From the NCBI GenBank assembly GCA_030220185.1, contig JASPKZ010002332.1:2046001-2110000 (forward strand): a DNA stretch of 64,000 nucleotides, written 5' to 3'. A program made the translations under genes and the position numbers. The stretch is from Diploptera punctata (Eukaryota > Arthropoda > Insecta > Blattodea > Blaberidae). Shown here piece by piece: positions 1 through 10,884 of the stretch (position 1 is the first letter of the stretch; each line of letters begins with the position of its first letter). The notes beneath the pieces are model-generated. The model did no database searches. It saw only the letters and a list, made by a program, of their open reading frames with translations, and had not been told where the DNA came from.

Positions 1-1086
1 TATAATTAAAGGAGATCATGATGCATTATTATATATACACACACACACACACACACACCACACACTGAAATAGCACATTTTCAATGCTGATTGCAGATTT
101 AGCAATAATCAAGATGCTTCAAAGAATGTTGATTCCCTCGGATTTAGGGAAGAAGAATGCATTATGTTGAATTACAATGACTAAGGGGTGATTTCTATGA
201 CCTAAAAAAATAAGAAAATATGCCTGCATTTAAAATATGACCTTATAATATAATGATTGTATTAGATATTTATACTAATTGTTCATCCATATACATTTTT
301 CAACTTTTCACCATACAGTGAATTGGGGGGGGGGGTTGCAATGGTCTGGTCCTTCAAGGAATTCAATCTTGGAATAAGTGACCATACAACTTTGTAGCTT
401 ACTTACATTATGTGAACTTGACTGACGACCTATAAAAATCCCCAAAATATGACTAAGATATCACTTTGTTACTGAAATTAGAACAAATATGACCAAAAAT
501 CTAAAAAAATATGAGAAATTTTACTTTAAAACTTCTAGATTTTCATGATAAGATCCATATAAATATTATTTATGTACTCAAAATAAAGGTTAAAAAAATT
601 ATGACATTACGAAAATTCATTAGGAAGTAACATTAATGAGGTTCTACTTAATAAATAAGTTTCTGAAATGTGCCTTACAAGAAACAACTAATTTATGAGA
701 TAAGATGAATACAAGCAAAACCTGTTTATAAAATATGACATGTTATAGAAATCTGCTTCTTAGGGATGACATTGCACAATTTCTATAATGAAGATGAGGC
801 TGCAGAACTTTGCATAATTTTCTTCAAAGAAATATTGTAACTCTGTGGTACTAGAAGACGTTATAATTTTAGAAGTCATGTTTAAATGACTTTTTTCATT
901 ATTATTATTGTGATGCATACTTCTTCATCTCTATATATTGGATAAGTTTTTGAATTTGAAATTAAAATTAAAAACTTTGAGGCTTTTAAAGAAAACTAAG
1001 TAGATTGCTTTTTGAATGTTAACAATCATCTAAAAATATACAATTTAAAACAGAAAAACTTGCTGGTTGCTCATATTCTTCTACCC
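1..1086. other. Non-coding stretch with (AC)n
   Basis: No gene or transposon ends recognised. A dinucleotide (AC)n run lies at about 37-60 and a poly-G run at about 326-335. The sequence around 630-670 (ATGAGGTTCT..TTAAT) faintly resembles the 3' tail of the Penelope-like element at 19.7 kb, but it is too short to call. Confidence 0.6.
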
Positions 1087-1856
1087 CTACTTTTGCATGA
1101 AGTCATGCCATCTTTTCATAGGTCGACCAAGTGACCGTTTCCCATTTGGACAGTAGTTCATTATTGCCTTGGGGATCCTGGATCTAGCCATTCTTGAGAC
1201 ATGTTCCTTCCAGTTTAACTGATATCTGGAGATGTAGTCCAGTATTGGTGACACATTAAGTTCTTGAAGGATTTCTACATTTTTCTTTCGATCCCATTTG
1301 GTGTAGCCAGCTGTTCGGCGCATAAATTTCATCTCACAAGCTGTTAGTCTGCTTTCATCTCTCGTCCTTATAGTCCATGCTTCACTCCCATAACATAGGA
1401 CTGGTCGAGCCATTATTTGATAAAGACGAGTATGAGTTGATTTTTGTACTAATGAAGGTTTTAAAACTGTATTAATGATTCCCATTGATTTGTTGAATTT
1501 CACAATTTTCTCTGGTAAATCCAAATTTTCAACAAAAGAGAGTTTATATCCTAAATAAGTAAACTCATTAACTCTCTCTAAAATTTTGTTATTTAAACAA
1601 ATTTTGCTTGGTATTGGGGATTTTCCACAAAAGGCCATTATTTTAGTTTTATTTGTAGATATTTCTGGGCTATCAAATTTAAATTATGTACAGACCATTG
1701 TAAATCATGTTGAGATGTTGCTAGTAAAACAAGATCATCTGCAAACATTATTATATCTAATTTTAAATTTCTATTGATAGTGATACTTCCATGTTTTATT
1801 TGAAGTAATGAGATCAATTGATCATATTGGCTTATAAAACTGTGAAAGTCTTGCAA
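1087..1856 (-). pseudogene. LINE reverse transcriptase C-terminal fragment
   Basis: Remnant of a non-LTR retrotransposon reverse transcriptase on the minus strand. The upstream part (1638-1856) contains the catalytic-box variant FADD followed by a hydrophobic stretch. The downstream part (1087-1638) continues in another frame with the thumb and C-terminal region: FTYLGY, a YGSEAWT motif, RRTAGYT and a basic GKRSLGRPMKRW tail typical of insect endonuclease-RT LINEs. The frame change and missing N-terminal fingers/palm show it is dead and 5' truncated. It is related to the LINE at 36.7-37.8 kb, which shares the YLG, YGSE and RRTAGYT blocks. Confidence 0.85.
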
Positions 1857-2082
1857 GTCTGATGAGAGACTTGAGTGTCCAATCAGATCAAGCAGAAGAT
1901 ATTTTTCAAATATATGACAGAAACAAACAAGTTTTTAAGGGTGTATCATTTAAAGTGGCTAGTTGATTGGATTTATTGCAATAAATGATTATAACACTAA
2001 GATGAAAGTGACAGTGTACCTTTTTAATGACCTCATATGATTGAACATGTCTAAATTACATTTGAAGACAAAATTATATGCT

Positions 2083-2330
2083 CTGGCTGGGGTTTAAACC
2101 CAGGATCTTTTGGCTTTCTAGGCCAATGATCTACCACTGAGCTACCTGAGAAACTCCAATCTCGATGAAAATTTTTCTCTTATACGTTGTTAATTTCCTA
2201 GCGCTAAATGCTACGAGCATTTGCTTGACCACGCAAATGGATATTTATTTAAAAAGACATTTATTGGGAATTTAAACATTACTTGATAAAGCCAGTAGGG
2301 CTTCTTTTGATGTTTTTAAATACTTTCATA
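2083..2330 (-). repeat. Diverged copy of the tRNA-like 300-bp unit
   Basis: 2083-2150 (minus) is a degenerate tRNA-like segment with a B-box-like GGTTTAAACC. It is followed by AAATTTTTCTCTTATACGTTG and then sequence matching the body of the units at 9.1 and 45.1 kb (ACATTTATTGGGAATTTAA, then CTTGATAAAGCCAGTAGGGC). It is an old, isolated copy of that family. Confidence 0.7.
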
Positions 2331-2339
2331 TGTATCCAA

Positions 2340-4297
2340 TGTCAACCACAATACTTTTTTGTTTTGAACTCAGCAAAAAAATGGCATTAATATATTTTTA
2401 TTTTCAGTTAACAAGGTTCTGTAGGATCATAAGTATTTGTATTATGCACAGAAAAAACAATTAAGGTTAGGATGAGTGTAAGTAAATTTTTATGTAGTGT
2501 AGGTGCATTATCTTGTTGATAACCACCAAGATAGTTGCTAGGTTTAAACTCTCCATCTGATGAACAAAACATAAGCTTTCTCATCATGTGTAGGTCTTAC
2601 TATAAAGGAATTTGGAATTTAATTCAGGCATTTGATGCACAATCTTTATAGGGATTAATTAATTATAGCATTTACTTTATATTCAGAAAGTTTTTGATTC
2701 ATTCAGAATTATCGTAATAAATTAATTTGCCACCATCCTAATTTCAAAAATTAAAAATTTTAATATTAAAATTATAAATGCTCCTGGATATTTGATTAGT
2801 AGACACAAAATAGTATTCGGAATAGTGTGGTGGTCTAGTTAAAATAACTGATATAATAAATATATCAGTATTATCATTTGGCTGGCAGATGCTTGATATT
2901 TAAAAACTTGATCTGTTTTTTGTTTCTCTTATAAAATTAATTCTACTGAAATTGTTCTTCACCCAATCCCTCTATAAGCCCTGAGAGGTGTTGATAATAA
3001 TTTTGAAACATCTCATATACATAAATTTAAAGCACTCAGTAATAACATTGAGAATGATACTAGAAGGCATGGGAGAATATCCAATCTGGACCTGTCCAGA
3101 ATAAAAAAAACAGAGTAGGCCTTGTTTTTAATAACCATAAATTCTGAACTGTCATTCTTATTTTAGTGTTATGATTTATTTGTGATTTCTTTGGTTTTTT
3201 TTAAATGATCTTAGTTGGATTGTCCTTTCAAATAAAACATTGAAAGTTTTTTTATAGGTTTGGGGGAGCGGAAATGTAGAACATTTTTTTAATGTTGGTA
3301 TAGCTCTGTCAGTAGTGTTATAGTGCATGTGTTGTTCAGGTGAAAAATTTGTTAACAAGCATTCAAATGAAGACTGCATATTTCAATTTATTTTGTGCTT
3401 GAAAAAAAAAAAAGCTAATGAAGCTGTAAATAAGGACCAATTTTTCTCAACCATTACTGAATAAAGAAATAAATATATTGTTTTCTTTTCCATAAAAATA
3501 ATATGTATGTTTATTTCTTGTTTATTTTCAATATTTATTTTTGATAGCAACGAGAATCTTTCGAAAAATCATTCAACTTCAATGGTAGTTAATAATATTA
3601 TGCATTTGTTAGATTTGCAATAGATAAACTTTAGGGTCTATAAATGATTATATTCAATTTAGACCTAGTATCAAGATAGTTCATAACTGAATTTAGATTT
3701 GGCTTTAAGTATAATATTACAGTTTTCCCAGTTATTTCCTTCAAACTAAATAGAATATTCTGTAGTTTCTATATTGGAATGACTGCTTTTTTATCATCTC
3801 TGTTTTAAAGTAATGTAATTTATATTTTTTTGGTTCAATAAAAAGTCTTGTCTTTATTTTACTGACACTAGATTCCATGGTTTGCCAACAATTGTATTTG
3901 AAATATGACATTTGTCAATTAACTTTACTGCAAATCCATACTTAAAATAAAAATACTGTATCATGCAGTTAATGGTCTCAAAATTATAAGATCACGAAGC
4001 ACACAATGTTATTTACAATTTATTTTTCTTTCTTTTTTCCATGAATACATAATAAAATTAATTGACAAATACCACAATGCAAATAACAAAGACCATGTGA
4101 ATCACAATAAAATAATCTAGGTAATATAATTAATGAAATTAAACAAAACATGATATATATTATTTTATAATAATTTAGATTGTTAGTTTAAATTAATATT
4201 CTTCATTCTTAAGTTGATTGATATATTAATAAATAAAATAGTTGTAATTATTGACATTCTTAAAATTAATCACCTTATTAGTTTATTAATAGGGGAT
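2340..4297. other. Non-coding stretch, nothing recognised
   Basis: AT-rich sequence of about 2 kb with frequent stops in all frames. No terminal repeats, tRNA-like boxes or protein homology were seen. A short A run lies near 3400. It is probably intron or intergenic sequence. Confidence 0.5.
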
Positions 4298-4308
4298 AAA
4301 GTATAACT

Positions 4309-4649
4309 GTCCCGCGCCGTAGCCGAGTGGTTAAGGCAGGAAGCCTTGGCGCAGAGCTACGGGACTTGCGCTGGTTCGAGTCTCCATGGGGGAAGAAATT
4401 TTCTCATGGTATTTCGGCCAGTATGGGACCGGTGCCCACCCAGCATCGTGATGCGTTTGGGTAGCTACAATAAGTAGCGGCTCCAGGTTGAGAAAACCAG
4501 CTATAACGGCTGGGGGACTCTACATGCTGACCACATGTCACCCCTACACTGACTGATTATCATCTACCTCTGTGATTGACACATGTGGATGTGAGGCTAG
4601 CAGCCGGCTGGTAGGCTAAGGGCCTTGTAGGCCTGTCGCGCCAGGAGTA
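4309..4649 (+). mobile_element. tRNA-derived SINE, family 'GCGCCGTAGC', full length
   Basis: A Pol III tRNA-like head starts at GTCCCGCGCCGTAG, with an A-box-like TAGCCGAGTGGTTAAGG and a B-box GGTTCGAGTCT. The long variable-arm-like region suggests a Leu/Ser-type tRNA ancestor. A roughly 250-bp body follows, ending in CTGTCGCGCCAGGAGT. Flanking direct repeats AAAGTATAACT (4298-4308) and AAAGTACAACT (4650-4660) are an 11-bp target duplication with one mismatch. A second copy lies on the minus strand at 38085-38434. Confidence 0.9.
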
Positions 4650-4660
4650 AAAGTACAACT

Positions 4661-5387
4661 AAAAGAGGCCCTGACAAATTGTAATATTAGCGATGTGTAG
4701 TGTATTTCACTACTTTTAGTTTACAGAGAACAAAATTTTCTTAATGTAAGTGTTGCACCGGTAATTTTTGTAAATATCTGTTTTTTTTAATGAGTATGGC
4801 CATGTTGTAATGTCCTTTGTCCATGCCTTGTCTGTAAATGTTATATTCTGGAAGAGTTGCTTAATATCTTTCATTTGACGTCTTTATGTTTGATGATTTT
4901 TTGTAAGTGTTATAGTTCTGTTATTTTGTTATAGTAGTATCTAATATATAAGTATATTAGCACAAAGGTGTTGTTTACTTGTGAACTGTTGTACTGGTTA
5001 TTCTAGTTTGTAGTGAAAAGTTACTTTAACGTCCTTCATGTATGTAACATACACATCCATAGAGGTCCTGAATTTTCCCACCTGTACTCGTTGTGAAGTA
5101 AATTTTGGTGCGAAAATTTAGTGCTGTGTTTATGTTACCTATATGTTCAGTTTTGTTATGGATTTGGCATCTGCAGCTACATTCTGTATAAGCCAGGTCT
5201 CAATTTTTTTTTTCATTAATGAAATTTTCTATGTAATTATGAAACTCGTATATGGGTTGTGATAAGACTGTTTTTTTTTTTTAGATTTTTGGGCATATAT
5301 TACTGGTGTGAGTCCCTGAGTATTTTCTGTATCTTATTGTGTGAGGCTAAGGAAGTCATTGAGGTTTAATTGGCTTCATTTTTTTAA
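4661..5387. other. Non-coding stretch
   Basis: AT-rich sequence between a SINE and a hAT element. No coding or repeat signature beyond T-runs near 5200 and 5270. Confidence 0.5.
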
Positions 5388-5395
5388 GTGATTAG

Positions 5396-6392
5396 TAGAG
5401 TCCAGGTGTTAGGCACTTAAAAAATTAAAAATAGGCAGGCAAAAAGGCACTAAAAATCAATAATATAGGTGTTAAAAATTCAAAATAGGTTCTTACAAAA
5501 AATGGACAACATAACTTTTTACAGTCTTACATTAAGAATATAAAAATATACTATCAATAGCATGCGAACATATCAGAGATGTTATTGGAATTTGTTTTGC
5601 CTTTTTACAAAGAGCAGAACCGTCACTTGAGAATATTTCTGCACCAAATTCTTTCACGAAATTGGTCAGTTTGTATTTTACTGTTGTCCGCTCTTTAGGT
5701 ACCTTAAAAAACTGTTCTAAAGGTTTAAAAAAAGCCACATACCCTTGCTGCACCATTTTGTCTTTGAAGCACCTGTCTATGAATGAGGACTGCAGACTGA
5801 ATTCAGTGTTACTAACATAAAAAATAATATTGCCTTTTTCAGCACCAGGTGTGAGACAGAGAAAGAAAGCTTGAGTCATCTACCATCTTTGTCACTCAGC
5901 AATGTTTGTATTGAAAAGAACCAAATAACTTTTTTCCAAGCCTTAGAGCCGGAGCATAATACAATGGGACATAGCTTAGGAGCTTAGGGCTATTTCGCTT
6001 AATGGGAATGCATGAGGTGGAAAAATGCAATATTTACCAAATGGGAGTGCATTAAAGGGGAAACCATCTACCTGCTAGTTTATTGGGATATTGCCACCAT
6101 TACCCTAAAATATTCTAAGGGAATTTATAAAAAGAACACTTGAAAACTTCTATGAAATGATTTGTGCCATGAAGTTTGTCCATTTCAATTGATTTCTTTG
6201 AAATACTGAGTTAATTTTGAGAAAAAATTGCAAATAGGCATTTATAGGCATTATGAGCTTAAATAGGCATTTATAGGCAAAATTAACTTAATGGAAAACA
6301 ATTCTAGGGTCATTGATATGAACTTATATGAAGTCACTTTTACAATATCTATAATAAATAACTATAGGCATTTCCCTAACATCTGGTCTCTA
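5396..6392 (-). mobile_element. Non-autonomous hAT element with intact ends
   Basis: The ends are inverted repeats: TAGAGTCCAGGTGTTAGG at 5396 and, read from the right end at 6392, TAGAGACCAGATGTTAGG (two mismatches in 18). The element is flanked on both sides by GTGATTAG (5388-5395 and 6393-6400). This 8-bp duplication fits the hAT target pattern nTnnnnAn. Subterminal copies of TAGGCA cluster near both ends (about 5410-5500 and 6230-6370), as is usual for hAT transposase binding regions. The interior carries a broken transposase N-terminal ORF at 5532-5879. The length of 997 bp is too short for an autonomous element. Confidence 0.93.
5532..5879 (-). pseudogene. hAT/CGBP1-like transposase N-terminal fragment
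   Basis: A 115-residue ORF inside the hAT element. From about residue 57 it reads VPKERTTVKYKLTNFVKEFG and then IFSSDGSALCKKAK. This matches the start of the BED-type zinc-finger region seen in insect hAT transposases and CGBP1-like proteins. Only one of the expected zinc-ligand cysteines remains, and no DDE or dimerisation domain follows. It cannot encode an active transposase. The residues before position 50 are not recognised. Confidence 0.7.
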
Positions 6393-6400
6393 GTGATTAG

Positions 6401-6859
6401 TTTGTCTTAGTTTATTAGTGGAGCGTGATTAGATTCCATAGTTTGTAAAACATTTCTGAGATATTTAGACCAGCATATTTGGTCAGTGTAGTGTCAATTG
6501 GATACACAGTGCCATGTAAAGGGCCTGTGGCTTCATTTATTGGATGCATGCATTTAGTGTTGACTGTATGACATTGAAAGTATTTGTTTTGATTGGTACA
6601 GTTTGTGTTTGTGTATTTACAATTCCTCAAATTTCGGTGAAACTAGGATATTCATTTGTAATAAGTTAAATGTATATAAAAAATAATTTGGATGATGGGA
6701 TTTACCAAATATAAACCAGAAATTAAAATATATATTTTATCAACCATAAAAAAAAGTTACACAGCTTATAATGATTTAAAATTTAGATCTGTGCTATTTT
6801 TCCCATGTTAAATAGTATTAAAAAATAGCTTTCCTGGAAAATATATTTACTGTTATTTA
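6401..6859. other. Non-coding stretch
   Basis: No recognisable element. A 71-codon open frame on the minus strand (6415-6630) has no detectable family resemblance. Confidence 0.45.
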
Positions 6860-7132
6860 GGAGCTACAAGCCGGAGGGTCGAGGGTTCAAGTCCCGTTGG
6901 GGTCAGGATTTTTAAACTGACCCAAACCCTCTGGCGGCACTATGGCCCTGGGGTCGACTCAGCCTCTAACTGAAATGAGTACCAGACGCTTGTTCTGGGG
7001 TAAAGGCGGCCGTCACGCAGGGCTGACAACCCGGCTGACATAAAGTGCCGATTGTCTAGAAAAAGTGGGAGCCTTAACCTCCTACTACCCCAAGGGCCTC
7101 CGGGCCTGTCGTGGGATCACTTTACTTTACTT
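6860..7132 (+). mobile_element. ACTTT-tailed SINE, 5' truncated
   Basis: Lacks the first part of the tRNA head, beginning at GAGCTACAAGCCGG. It retains the B-box GGGTTCAAGTCCC, the conserved body (CTGACCCAAACCC, GGTCGACTCAGCC, GGTAAAGGCGGCCG) and the tail ACTTTACTTTACTT. It is nearly identical in the body to the full copy at 7693-8002, 0.6 kb downstream. Confidence 0.9.
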
Positions 7133-7680
7133 ATAAAGAGTTGCAAATTTATAAGCTTTATATTTATACTTCCTATATTTTAATGTATTCATAATCTTAA
7201 ATATATTATAGTTATATTTAATTTATAAAATACAGTTACCTCTAAATCATTTAAAAAGTATTGGATATTTAATTTAATCAATTTAACATAATAAGAACTA
7301 TTTTAATAATAAATATCATTGTAAAGTTGAGAAATATTAGTCTTTGCTACTTTCAACAGTGTTTCAGAATTTTTACTTTATTTTAAATTAATATATCGAG
7401 TAGTTGATTATTGGCTGAGGCATTCCTTTGGAACCAGTCTAAGAATAATAATTAATATGAAGTGAGGTTAAAAAAACAGATTCAATTTATTTGATAAAAT
7501 ACTTCATAGTGTGAGTTCCTATGATCAATTTTATGTTAAAAGGTGAAACATACCACTCAAGTTTTTCATGTTAACAGAGGAAAATATATAGTTTTGTTTT
7601 GATTCAAGAGGTCAGGGATGTTCTGTGTAAAATTTAAGCAGCAGTTTACTACCGTGGACATATTTATTTTTGAATTGCAT
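7133..7680. other. Non-coding stretch
   Basis: AT-rich spacer between two SINE copies; nothing recognised. Confidence 0.5.
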
Positions 7681-7692
7681 ACTTATTAAAAT

Positions 7693-8002
7693 GGGGCACG
7701 CCATAGTGTAGTGGTTAAGGCACTGAGCTACAAGCCGGAGGGTCGAGGGTTCAAGTCCCGTTGGGGTCAGGATTTTTAAACTGACCCAAACCCTCTGGCG
7801 GCACCATGGCTCTGGGGTCGACTCAGCCTCTAACGGAAATGAGTACCATATGCTTGTTCTGGGGGTAAAGGCGGCCGTCACGCAGGGCTGACAACCCAGC
7901 TGACATAAAGTGCCGATTGTCTAGAAAAAGTGGGAGCCTTAACCTTCTACTACCCCAAGGGCCTCCGGGCCTGTTGTGGGATCACTTTACTTTACTTGTT
8001 TT
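7693..8002 (+). mobile_element. ACTTT-tailed tRNA-derived SINE, full length
   Basis: Complete head with A-box-like TAGTGTAGTGGTTAAGG and B-box GGGTTCAAGTCCC, body and (ACTTT)n tail. The 12-bp target duplication ACTTATTAAAAT lies at 7681-7692 and 8003-8014. This is the reference copy for the family, which occurs at least eight times in the window (6860, 7693, 17518, 32398, 48014, 52077, 55847, 56611). Confidence 0.95.
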
Positions 8003-8014
8003 ACTTATTAAAAT

Positions 8015-8565
8015 ACACAACTACCATATAAATTTGTTGTATAACTGTTTATAGTATAAACCAATAATGACCATACTTATGTCTATTGTAATTGGTGTAT
8101 TAATTAATGACCTTCAAGTAAACTATTAAACTTCTTTTGTTAAGTCAGGTTTATGCCTTTATGCATATAAATATTAATAAATGATCTTTCAGGAATTGTA
8201 TAATTGAAAGTAAATATTTTCGAAACACTGTTAAAAATGATAATAGAAAAGCTAAAATTACTTTAATGATAATAACAATAATTGTAACTAGCATAAGAAT
8301 TACACTTACAGAGGTTCTCAAACTCTAGAGACAAAGAGGTACAGGGAGACATGTAAAACAACAAAACAACAGAACAGAAATACAGTCACACTATACTATA
8401 CACAAAATAAATAGCTCAAAAATATCAAGCTTTTCTTGAATTAAGAAGCTGGAATTTTATTTTTTATTTGATGCTATATTTGTGGAATTTTTTTCTTACA
8501 TAATAACTAAAGACTTCCTTCAAAATATTTTGTATTACATTCTTTTAAATGGAATGTTATCAGTG
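8015..8565. other. Non-coding stretch
   Basis: AT-rich spacer with no recognisable element. Confidence 0.5.
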
Positions 8566-8577
8566 AAGCTTAATCAA

Positions 8578-8779
8578 TATTAATAAAATTCATATCAAAT
8601 TCCGTTGAGGTGAATAGTCATAAGATAAAAATTAAAATGTACCTGTTGGCAGGTGTCGCTGTCCTCAATTTTGTTAAAATGATTTATGATGATTTAAATA
8701 AAAAATATTTTACATACATCATTTTAACAAAGTTGAGGATGACGGCACCTGCCAACAGGTACATTTTAATTTTTATCTT
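8578..8779. mobile_element. Penelope-like fold-back insertion (tail + palindrome)
   Basis: A unit bounded by AAGCTTAATCAA at 8566-8577 and 8780-8791 (12-bp target duplication). It starts with a 43-bp tail containing AAATTCCGTTGAGGTGAATA and continues as a palindrome with arms of about 68 bp (8621-8688 and 8714-8780). The arms carry GTACCTGTTGGCAGGTG and its inverse. The tail is shared with the fold-backs at 10645 and 15262-15307. The arms are truncated before the hammerhead motif present in those copies. No ORF of function. Confidence 0.8.
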
Positions 8780-9125
8780 AAGCTTAATCAAGTACTAAAT
8801 TATACCATATACTTCAGCAGTTAGTTGGGAAGGATACGTAAATGACTGTGTGTATTGCATTCATTTTAACATCTTAAAATCACCTTCCCAGAAATTGATG
8901 GTTACATCATTTTTTGATGGAGTTTTTTATAATTATTAAATAATTATTATTTTGAGGTATTTTGTTCACAATATTAAATGTATGGAGTAATAGCTTAGAT
9001 TATCTCTTATGTGATGCCTTTTCTCCTTATTATAATTGACTTAATATACATAATTAATTTTGTTTTTATTATTGATTTAACATTTCTCACTGAAAGATAC
9101 ATTATATTTGAAGAGAAAAATGTTT

Positions 9126-9198
9126 GCCTAGACCGGGACTCGAACCCGGGACCTTTGGCTTGCCGGGCCAAATGCTCTACCAACTGAGCTACCGAGGC
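9126..9198 (-). ncRNA. tRNA-like sequence (Ala-like, anticodon GGC)
   Basis: Folds as a tRNA on the minus strand. The A box is TAGCTCAGTTGG. The anticodon stem TTGGC/GCCAA encloses a loop CCGGCAA with anticodon position GGC, and the B box is GGGTTCGAGTCCC. U33 is replaced by C and the acceptor stem is imperfect, so it is more likely a repeat-borne tRNA relic than a working tRNA gene. Confidence 0.7.
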
Positions 9199-9430
9199 GA
9201 GTTACGATCTAGATGCAAATTTTTCTCTTATATACGTTGTAATTCCCTTTCACCAAATGCTTTTGAAACCATTGCTTCTATCTTTGCAAATGGCGGCTTC
9301 TTAGTTAAGAAGACATTTATTGGGAATTTAACATTACTTTATAAAGCTAGTAAGGCTTCTAATGATGTTTTTATTATTGATTTAACATTTCTTACTGAAA
9401 GATAAATTATATTTAAAGAGAAAAATGTTT

Positions 9431-9503
9431 GCCTAGACCGGGACTCGAACTCGGGACCTTTAGTTTGCCGGGCCAGATGCTCTACCAACTGAGCTACCGA
9501 GGC
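9431..9503 (-). ncRNA. tRNA-like sequence, second tandem copy
   Basis: Same structure as the copy 305 bp to the left, with a few substitutions (the T-loop arm reads GAGTTCGAGTCCC). Both boxes are recognisable. Confidence 0.65.
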
Positions 9504-9617
9504 AAGTTACGATCTAGATGCAAATTTTTCTCATATATACGTTGTAATTTCAAAAGCATTTGGCAAAAGGGAATTACAACGTATATAAGAGAAAAATTTG
9601 CGTCTAGATCGTAACTC

Positions 9618-9690
9618 GCCTTGGTAGCTCAGTTGGTAGAGCATTTGGCCCGGCAAGCCAAAGGTTCCGGGTTCGAGTCCCGGTCTAGGC
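9618..9690 (+). ncRNA. tRNA-like sequence, inverted copy
   Basis: Plus-strand partner of the two copies to its left. It begins GCCTTGGTAGCTCAGTTGG and keeps the B box GGGTTCGAGTCCC. Confidence 0.65.
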
Positions 9691-9700
9691 GAAAATTTTT

Positions 9701-10632
9701 CTCTTCAAATATACATAATTAATACTTAATTGCTTATATGATTTGAAATACATCTAAAAGATATTCATGAATGCTACCGTTCTTGTTTTTACTGAAAGAT
9801 CTACTATGGTTATGAATATGTTACAACTGATGAGATACAAGTTACCCAAGCTATCAATATAAATTTAATGTATTAAAAATAGACAAGGATTAAAATATTC
9901 ACATAAAAATAAGTTTTTAAAAATGTATTTTGAAATTTGACATGTTTAATAATTGTTATTAATTATTTATGAGAGTTGGTTATTTTAATTTAATAGTTTA
10001 ATAATTGTTATTAACTTCAAAAGCAAATGGCCTTTGAAATCGGTATCATGAAAACATGGAACTTTATGAGGTGAGACGTAAAAACATTTTATCAACTCAA
10101 TTATAAATTAAAAATATAAACTATATCCTAAAATATGGATAAATACGAAAAACAAATGTATCTCAATTCACTCAAATTATCCTAATTCTTAGATATATAA
10201 TGAAATTTTAACTTTACCTAATGTAAAAACAAATTGATGGTGGGCAATGAAAACCTCGTAACTCCATTTTGGTCAATTTTACAGGAGAAAATTTAACTGT
10301 TTTAAATAATTATGAAAATTGATAAACAATAGTTCCCACATATTTTACTATAGAATACAAGTCAAGTTATTAATAAATTTGAAGTCCGTGTTCTCAACAG
10401 GTTATGCATCACATATTTATGTGCTGCCTACTGGAGTTATGTGGTTTTCAATGACTGATGGAGTTACGAGGTTTTCATTGCCTACCGACGAAATATGTAT
10501 TCACATAGAAATCTTAGCTATGGTTATTAGTTCATTATTTCTGAACTATGTTATTAATTAGAATTCAATATATTTTTAATTTGTAAATATTCACTTCCAA
10601 TTAGTTTTTAGAGGTTTGTACCATAGAAAAAC
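9701..10632. other. Non-coding stretch
   Basis: AT-rich. A plus-strand open frame of 80 codons (10319-10561) shows no family resemblance. A local imperfect repeat (GGAGTTATG.GGTTTTCA / GGAGTTACGAGGTTTTCA) occurs at 10432-10480. Confidence 0.45.
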
Positions 10633-10644
10633 CATAAGAAAATG

Positions 10645-10872
10645 TCAATATCATATAAAATTCTTATTAAATTCCGTTGAGGTGAATAGTCGTAAGATGA
10701 AAGTTAAAAATTAAAGACCATCAATGTCTTAGATACAACTAGTAGCACGTTCTCACCCTGCTGATGATGGAAGTTAACTTCCGAAAGGCTTCCAAATAAA
10801 ATTTAACTACATTTTTTAAAGAAAGTTGAGGACGACAGTGCCTGGCAACAGATACATTTTTAATTTTTATCT
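10645..10872 (+). mobile_element. Penelope-like fold-back insertion with degenerate hammerhead
   Basis: Bounded by CATAAGAAAATG at 10633-10644 and 10873-10884 (12-bp target duplication). It has the same TTCCGTTGAGGTGAATAGTC tail as the insertion at 8578. A body follows with a hammerhead-like core at about 10757-10795, then GTTGAGGACGAC and GCCTGGCAACAG. The outer arms (AAGTTAAAAATTA / TAATTTTTATCT) are only about 20 bp, so the inverted part is much shorter than in the 15-kb copy. Confidence 0.8.
10751..10796 (+). ncRNA. Degenerate hammerhead ribozyme
   Basis: The core CTGATGA is followed by T, a palindromic stem II (GGAAGTTAACTTCC), GAAA, then GGCTTCC. This is the same order as in the convincing hammerheads at 15034 and 15145. 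Stem I pairing is poor here, and stem III is reduced to AGGCUU, so cleavage activity is doubtful. Confidence 0.5.
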
Positions 10873-10884
10873 CATAAGAAAATG

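Larger units (their letters stand above)
9119..9700. repeat. Tandem and head-to-head array of tRNA-like units
   Basis: Two units of 305 bp in tandem on the minus strand (tRNA-like parts at 9126-9198 and 9431-9503). They are joined head-to-head at about 9550 to a partial unit on the plus strand (tRNA-like part 9618-9690). Each tRNA-like part sits inside an inverted repeat AAGAGAAAAATTTGC / GAAAATTTTTCTCTT. The body between units reads GGGAATTTAACATTACTTT and AACATTTCTTACTGAAAG. The related array is at 45.1-45.6 kb. Confidence 0.85.

Noticed and set aside
7612..7881. Open frames across SINE copies (also 14206-14651, 32546-32776, 51337-51546, 52016-52452, 56598-56801, 62683-62999)
   Set aside because: They arise from SINE sequence in several frames and strands; recurring peptides such as GFDPRSG or MALRSTQPLTEM are SINE translations, not genes.
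9124..9405. PRPGLEPGTFGLPGQML open frames at 9.1, 9.4, 45.1 and 45.4 kb
   Set aside because: Translation of the tRNA-like module and the flanking unit; not protein coding.
9822..9850. Further CTGATGA hammerhead cores at about 9822 and 28308 (minus)
   Set aside because: No stem II followed by GAAA and no stem I partner; chance matches.
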